Assembly (NCBI GenBank): GCA_937871605.1
Contig: CALMRM010000260.1
Span: forward strand, 5,523 to 13,907
Origin: an uncultured Terriglobus sp.
GTDB taxonomy: Bacteria > Acidobacteriota > Terriglobia > Terriglobales > Acidobacteriaceae
Direction of reading: 5' to 3'
DNA length: 8,385 bases
In this document: positions 6,277-8,385 of the stretch, piece by piece
Layout: every line of letters begins with the position of its first letter
Position numbering within the stretch: position 1 is the first letter of the stretch
Program-made: the position numbers and the translations under genes
The notes under the pieces: generated by a model
Told to the model about the DNA's origin: nothing
The model's input: only the letters and a program-made list of their open reading frames with translations
The model's database searches: none

Positions 6277-7354
6277 GCGTAATGTTCAGTAAGACACCCA
6301 TGCTGGCCAGCGTGATGAACACACTGCTGCCACCGGACGAAATGAACGGCAGCGGGATGCCCTTGGTGGGCAGCAGCGCCAGCACCACGCTCATATTAAA
6401 GAAGGCTTGGATAAGGATGGCAGACGTCATGCCGAAAGCAAGGAAGCGCGCAAAAGGGTCTGTCGAGAGGTACGCCGCACGCAGGCCGCGGTAGCCCAGC
6501 AGCACAAACGCGCCCAGCAGCAGCAGCGCGCCGATGAGGCCGAGTTCCTCGCACACCGTGGCATAGATGAAGTCGGTCTGCGGCTCCGGCAGGTAGAACA
6601 GCTTCTGCATGCCCTCGGTCAGTCCCCGGCCAAAGAACCCACCCGTACCCACCGCGATGAGGGACTGCAGAATGTGAAAGCCCGCGCCACGCGGATCCGC
6701 GTCTGGGTTGATGAAAGCCAGCATGCGGGCGCGCCGAAACGCCACGTGGAACAGCATGTAATACAGCAGCGGAGCGGCAGCCGCCAAGGCGACGGCGATG
6801 TATTTCCACTGGATGCCCGCCAGCCACAGCATGACGAGCGTGACGCCCGCACACACCAGCGCCGTGCCCAGATCCGGCTCCTTGATGATGAGCGCGATAA
6901 ACAGCAGCGGCACCGCCACCGCGCGCAGCAGCGTGCCACGCAGGTCATCAATCTGGTGGATGCGATTCTGCAAAAAATACGCGAGAAACAGCACAATCAG
7001 CGGCTTGGCCAACTCCGACGGCTGCAGCGTGAGGCCGCCGATGCGCACCCAGCGGTGCGCTCCGTTCATGCCGCCCATAAAGAACACAGCAATCAGCAAC
7101 AGCGCCGTGACTGCGATCAGCGGAAAGACCAACTTGGGGTTGTTGTAGCGGCGGTAATCCACCTTCATCAGCGCAAACAACGCAATCACGCCCAGTACTA
7201 CAAACACGGCCTGCTGCAACACAAACCGGTACGGTGACCCGAACTGCTCCTTGGCTATGACGGCGCTGGTGGAAAAGATCATGACCAGGCCGAACAGCGC
7301 CATGGCCAGCACCGTTCCAAACAGCCACTTGTCCGCACCTACCCGCTTTGCCAT
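6263..7354 (-). CDS. ftsW: SEDS-family septal glycan polymerase FtsW
   Basis: FtsW is a polytopic inner-membrane enzyme that polymerises lipid II into septal glycan together with a class B penicillin-binding protein. The 363-residue product shows about ten hydrophobic helices. SEDS motifs are present: GLTLQPSELAK at 107-117, KEPDLGTAL at 158-166, GRGLTEGMQKLFYLPEPQTDF at 242-262 including the catalytic-type Asp261, CEELGLIGA at 268-276 and PFISSGGSS at 336-344. RodA is the main alternative, but position between murD and murG marks it as FtsW. The ATG at 7354 gives the standard short cytoplasmic N-terminus (MAKRVGADKWLF); a weak GAGAG lies just upstream. The stop lies inside the start of murG. 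The 315-bp upstream gap before it holds the inverted repeat. Confidence 0.95.
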   Translation of the reverse strand: MAKRVGADKWLFGTVLAMALFGLVMIFSTSAVIAKEQFGSPYRFVLQQAVFVVLGVIALFALMKVDYRRYNNPKLVFPLIAVTALLLIAVFFMGGMNGAHRWVRIGGLTLQPSELAKPLIVLFLAYFLQNRIHQIDDLRGTLLRAVAVPLLFIALIIKEPDLGTALVCAGVTLVMLWLAGIQWKYIAVALAAAAPLLYYMLFHVAFRRARMLAFINPDADPRGAGFHILQSLIAVGTGGFFGRGLTEGMQKLFYLPEPQTDFIYATVCEELGLIGALLLLGAFVLLGYRGLRAAYLSTDPFARFLAFGMTSAILIQAFFNMSVVLALLPTKGIPLPFISSGGSSVFITLASMGVLLNITREID

Positions 7355-7669
7355 ATCTCTCGCAGGGTATCGTCACTTGCCGCTGCAGCATGCAAGCGTT
7401 TGCAGAGCAGGTACCAAGCTGGGTTCAGCAATACCCGTCTCGCCATATCTGCACCTTTCACCTTTGTCATCCCGACCGGAGCGAAGCGCAGTGGAGGGAC
7501 CTGCTGCTTGCCGGAAGCATCGCTGCTGCACGGAAGAAAAGCAGGTCCCTCCACTCCGCCCTGCGTGCTCCGGTCGGGATGACAAGAGTAAGGTGCCAGT
7601 TCGCGCACAAGGTCTCAGGACAAAGAGAGTAGCTTTGCGATTTTGCGTGCACGTCCTCCGCGTTCTGCT
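7355..7669 (-). other. murD-ftsW intergenic region with inverted repeat
   Basis: This 315-bp gap interrupts an otherwise tight cell wall gene run. Its middle (7451-7596) is a long inverted repeat described separately. The flanks (7355-7450 and 7597-7669) show no gene; short open frames here are on both strands, overlap one another and encode repeat-derived peptides. No clear promoter for ftsW is visible, so read-through from murD is the simplest assumption, through a strongly folding RNA. Confidence 0.7.
7451..7596. repeat. Long inverted repeat (palindromic REP/MITE-like element)
   Basis: The arms are 7464-7505 and 7540-7585, separated by a 34-base spacer. The outer 19 bases (TTGTCATCCCGACCGGAGC) and inner 16 bases (AGTGGAGGGACCTGCT) match perfectly in inverse orientation, while the middle of the right arm is four bases longer and diverged. 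A further outer pair, GCACCTT at 7451-7457 and AAGGTGC at 7590-7596, extends the symmetry. Similar sequences recur through many Terriglobia genomes as far as I recall. No transposase is present and no clear flanking direct repeat is seen, so a non-autonomous element or REP-like palindrome is the likely nature. Confidence 0.85.
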
Positions 7670-8385
7670 CTACCGCGGTACGGCACGCACCAAGTCTACA
7701 AACACGCGCCCGCGATGCTCGTAGTTCTCGAACTGGTCGAAGCTGGCGCAGGCCGGGGCCAGCAGCACGGTGTCTCCTGATACCGCCGCAGCGGCCGCCA
7801 GCGCAACGGCTTTCGCCAGAGTCTCCGCAGGCACAAGGGGCACCGCATCCCCAAGCTGACGCGCAATGATCCCCGCCGCCGCACCGATGGTGTACACCGC
7901 CACAGCCCGCTGCCGCAGCAACGGCAGCAGTTCCGTGTAGTCCGAGCCCTTATCCTTGCCACCCAGAATGATGCGCACACCGCCCGGGAACGACGCGAGG
8001 GCCTTCATCGCCGCGTCCACGTTGGTGGCCTTCGAGTCGTTGTAGAAGTCCACGCCACGCACGTTCGCCACAAACTGCAGCCGGTGCTCCACAGCCTGGA
8101 AGCTCGCGACTGCCTTGCGCACGGCGCCCGCGGAGACGCCCGCGAGCCGCCCCATGGCAACGGCTGCAAGGACGTTCTCCACGTTGTGCGCGCCGCGCAG
8201 CGGCACCTCGCCCAGCGGCATCACCGGCTCTGGCGTGCCGCCCTCCTTGGGGAGATAGTAGATGCCGTCCCCATGCACAAACGCACCCTGCTTCACGCGC
8301 CGCTCCGCGCTTAACCAGACGGTTTGCGCCTTCGTTTTTGCGGCCATCATCTGCGCGGGCTTGTTCTCCGCGTTCAGTACGAGAA
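7670..8385 (-). CDS. murD: UDP-N-acetylmuramoylalanine--D-glutamate ligase MurD, C-terminal part
   Basis: MurD is the cytoplasmic ATP-dependent ligase that adds D-Glu to UDP-MurNAc-L-Ala. About 237 residues are visible, somewhat over half of the usual 440-450; the frame runs off the right edge, so the start is not in the window and the internal ATG near 8350 is not the start. The segment begins LVLNAENKP, the end of the central ATPase domain, and continues through GAHNVENVLAA. Mur-ligase C-terminal motifs follow: VEHRLQFV, then FYNDSKATNVDA, LGGKDKGSDY and the terminal LAPACASFDQFENYEHRG. These match MurD rather than MurC, E or F. The next gene downstream on the same strand is ftsW. Confidence 0.95.
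   Translation of the reverse strand, partial: LVLNAENKPAQMMAAKTKAQTVWLSAERRVKQGAFVHGDGIYYLPKEGGTPEPVMPLGEVPLRGAHNVENVLAAVAMGRLAGVSAGAVRKAVASFQAVEHRLQFVANVRGVDFYNDSKATNVDAAMKALASFPGGVRIILGGKDKGSDYTELLPLLRQRAVAVYTIGAAAGIIARQLGDAVPLVPAETLAKAVALAAAAAVSGDTVLLAPACASFDQFENYEHRGRVFVDLVRAVPR

Noticed and set aside
6407..7237. Plus-strand open frame of 276 codons over ftsW
   Set aside because: It is Gln/His/Arg-rich antisense of the hydrophobic ftsW frame and has no family features.
7339..7652. Several short open frames on both strands in the murD-ftsW gap
   Set aside because: They translate the inverted repeat itself (peptides such as VIPTGAKRSGGT) and are typical spurious calls on dispersed repeats.

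Overview
The window looks like chromosomal DNA of a GC-rich Gram-negative bacterium, most likely an acidobacterium of the Terriglobia/Acidobacteriaceae type. That placement rests on the protein families, the murD-ftsW-murG-murC-ftsQ gene order, a secreted WxxGxW-repeat protein and a long dispersed-type inverted repeat. It is inferred from recalled family features, not from a database search.

Right to left on the minus strand runs part of the division and cell wall (dcw) cluster: the C-terminal half of murD (from the right edge to 7670), ftsW (7354-6263), murG (6276-5155, overlapping the ftsW end), murC (3756-2380) and ftsQ (2195-936). Together they cover addition of D-Glu to the muropeptide precursor (MurD), addition of L-Ala (MurC), GlcNAc transfer giving lipid II (MurG), septal glycan polymerisation (FtsW) and divisome assembly (FtsQ). 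The run is interrupted twice. A 315-bp gap between murD and ftsW holds a long inverted repeat (7451-7596). A single plus-strand gene for a secreted Gly/Tyr/Trp-rich YXWGXW-type protein (4006-5055) sits between murG and murC, convergent to murG (shared terminator about 5071-5110) and divergent from murC (249-bp shared upstream region).

The left 0.9 kb is different. It is a mosaic of gene remnants: the end of a cytochrome c oxidase subunit III gene cut off before its usual last helix (1-149), the C-terminal part of a parallel beta-helix (GH28-like) protein with no N-terminus (150-641), and on the minus strand a decayed HigB-type toxin gene with an in-frame stop and its likely promoter/operator (627-874). 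The dcw cluster therefore ends at ftsQ, and ftsA and ftsZ, which usually follow, are absent from the window. This is either a real rearrangement hot spot or an assembly chimera near a contig end.

I see no RNA genes, no CRISPR array and no intact transposase. I find no convincing new multi-gene system. The points most worth checking are the left-hand junction, the toxin relic, the inverted repeat and the gene inserted within the cell wall cluster.
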